A DNA stretch of 33,291 bases, taken from assembly GCA_002753395.1 (NCBI GenBank), contig PEAB01000040.1, positions 1 to 33,291 of the forward strand. Direction: 5' to 3'. The translations under genes were made by a program, and so were the position numbers. Each line of letters starts with the position of its first letter. The stretch's first letter is position 1. This document shows positions 33,088 to 33,291 of this stretch, in pieces. This stretch comes from Nitrospirae bacterium MYbinv3 (GTDB lineage: Bacteria > Nitrospirota > Thermodesulfovibrionia > Thermodesulfovibrionales > Magnetobacteriaceae). A model generated the notes under the pieces. That model worked only from the letters and a program-made list of their open reading frames with translations, was not told the origin of the DNA and made no database searches.

Positions 33088-33173
33088 TTTGGCAATGTCA
33101 TATTCAAAAAACATAGGGATTGTCTGAATTAGGATTACACAGATTAAAGGATTTACAGGAAAAAGATTTTTAA
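33084..33173 (+). mobile_element. Family B element, left half, interrupted by IS
   Basis: TTAATTTGGCAATGTCATATTC...ACATAGGGATTGTCTGAATT...GGATTTACAGGAAAAAG aligns with 29829-29918. The match stops at the IS terminus at 33174. The right half would lie beyond the IS, outside the window. Confidence 0.8.
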
Positions 33174-33291
33174 GGTTCTTCCACAAAGTGAGTGGGTAAT
33201 AGTATAATAGGGGTAAAACAGATAAGGAGACAGAGTTATGCAAATGGTAGAGAATTTATTTGAACAGGCACTTAATATACAGTTGCCGTGG
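33174..33291 (+). mobile_element. Left end of an ISL3-like insertion sequence (runs off window)
   Basis: The terminus GGTTCTTCCACAAAGTGAG resembles ISL3-family ends (GG(C/T)TCTTC...). It continues through a promoter-like stretch (TATAAT at 33204-33209) and AAGGAG to a transposase start at 33238. The right end and target duplication lie outside the window. Confidence 0.8.
33238..33291 (+). CDS. ISL3-family transposase, N-terminal 18 codons
   Basis: Partial: MQMVENLFEQALNIQLPW, then the window ends. ISL3 transposases typically begin in this way (a short helix ...LFE.ALG(L/I)..PW) before their Cys-rich zinc motif and DDE domain. Strong AAGGAGA site 8 bases upstream. Family call rests on these residues plus the IS terminus. 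Confidence 0.7.
   Translation, partial: MQMVENLFEQALNIQLPW

Overview
The window looks like a chromosomal segment of a free-living, probably anaerobic Gram-negative bacterium. The nearest fit I can infer is the Nitrospirota (Thermodesulfovibrio / Magnetobacterium-like lineages) or a deltaproteobacterial relative. Reasons: a folate/C1 operon with metV, metF, folD and the CODH maturation factor cooC; many TPR, FecR and CHASE2 signalling proteins; an HME-RND metal pump; and intergenic space packed with small dispersed elements. The taxonomy is inference from gene content only.

Layout. 1-4364: a minus-strand pair, a secreted FecR-TPR protein followed by a CHASE2 adenylate cyclase, bracketed by 88-bp direct repeats. 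4365-7635 (plus): an orphan Wzt-like polysaccharide-export ATPase and a multi-pass GT-C/TMTC-like membrane protein with TPRs. 7893-13448 (minus): one-carbon metabolism, in transcription order cooC, 5-formyl-THF cyclo-ligase, folE (interrupted by an in-frame UGA), folD, metV, metF, then panB. 13867-13942: tRNA-Ala(GGC). 14108-17275: a secreted FG-GAP-like protein, a lipoprotein metallophosphoesterase and an Rpn-type nuclease. 17650-19869: a Ser/Thr kinase fused to a cyclic-nucleotide-binding domain and a complete TupA-like (tungstate-binding) domain. 20192-24909: a DUF29 relic, a DUF1566 protein, small secreted proteins, and a MerR regulator with a VIT-VWA protein. 25901-26239: a double zinc-ribbon protein. 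26476-30708: a CusA-type pump carrying a perfect 102-bp in-frame duplication, and a Met-rich secreted protein. 31159-33087: a CZB-domain chemoreceptor. 33174 to the end: the left end of an ISL3-like insertion sequence.

The most striking protein is the kinase-cNMP-TupA fusion, which has no transmembrane segment or signal peptide and so is predicted to sense an oxyanion and a cyclic nucleotide inside the cell. A class III cyclase lies 15 kb away, and W/Mo enzymes would suit a C1 metabolism. The second theme is the mobile intergenic layer. I can define at least five families of short non-coding elements with terminal inverted repeats. Several have target-site duplications readable directly (8 bp for family A, 11 bp for family C nested inside family D), and two genes take their stop codon from an element terminus. 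Three sequence-level lesions need raw-read checking: the UGA in folE, the 102-bp duplication in cusA, and the deleted, frameshifted DUF29 gene.
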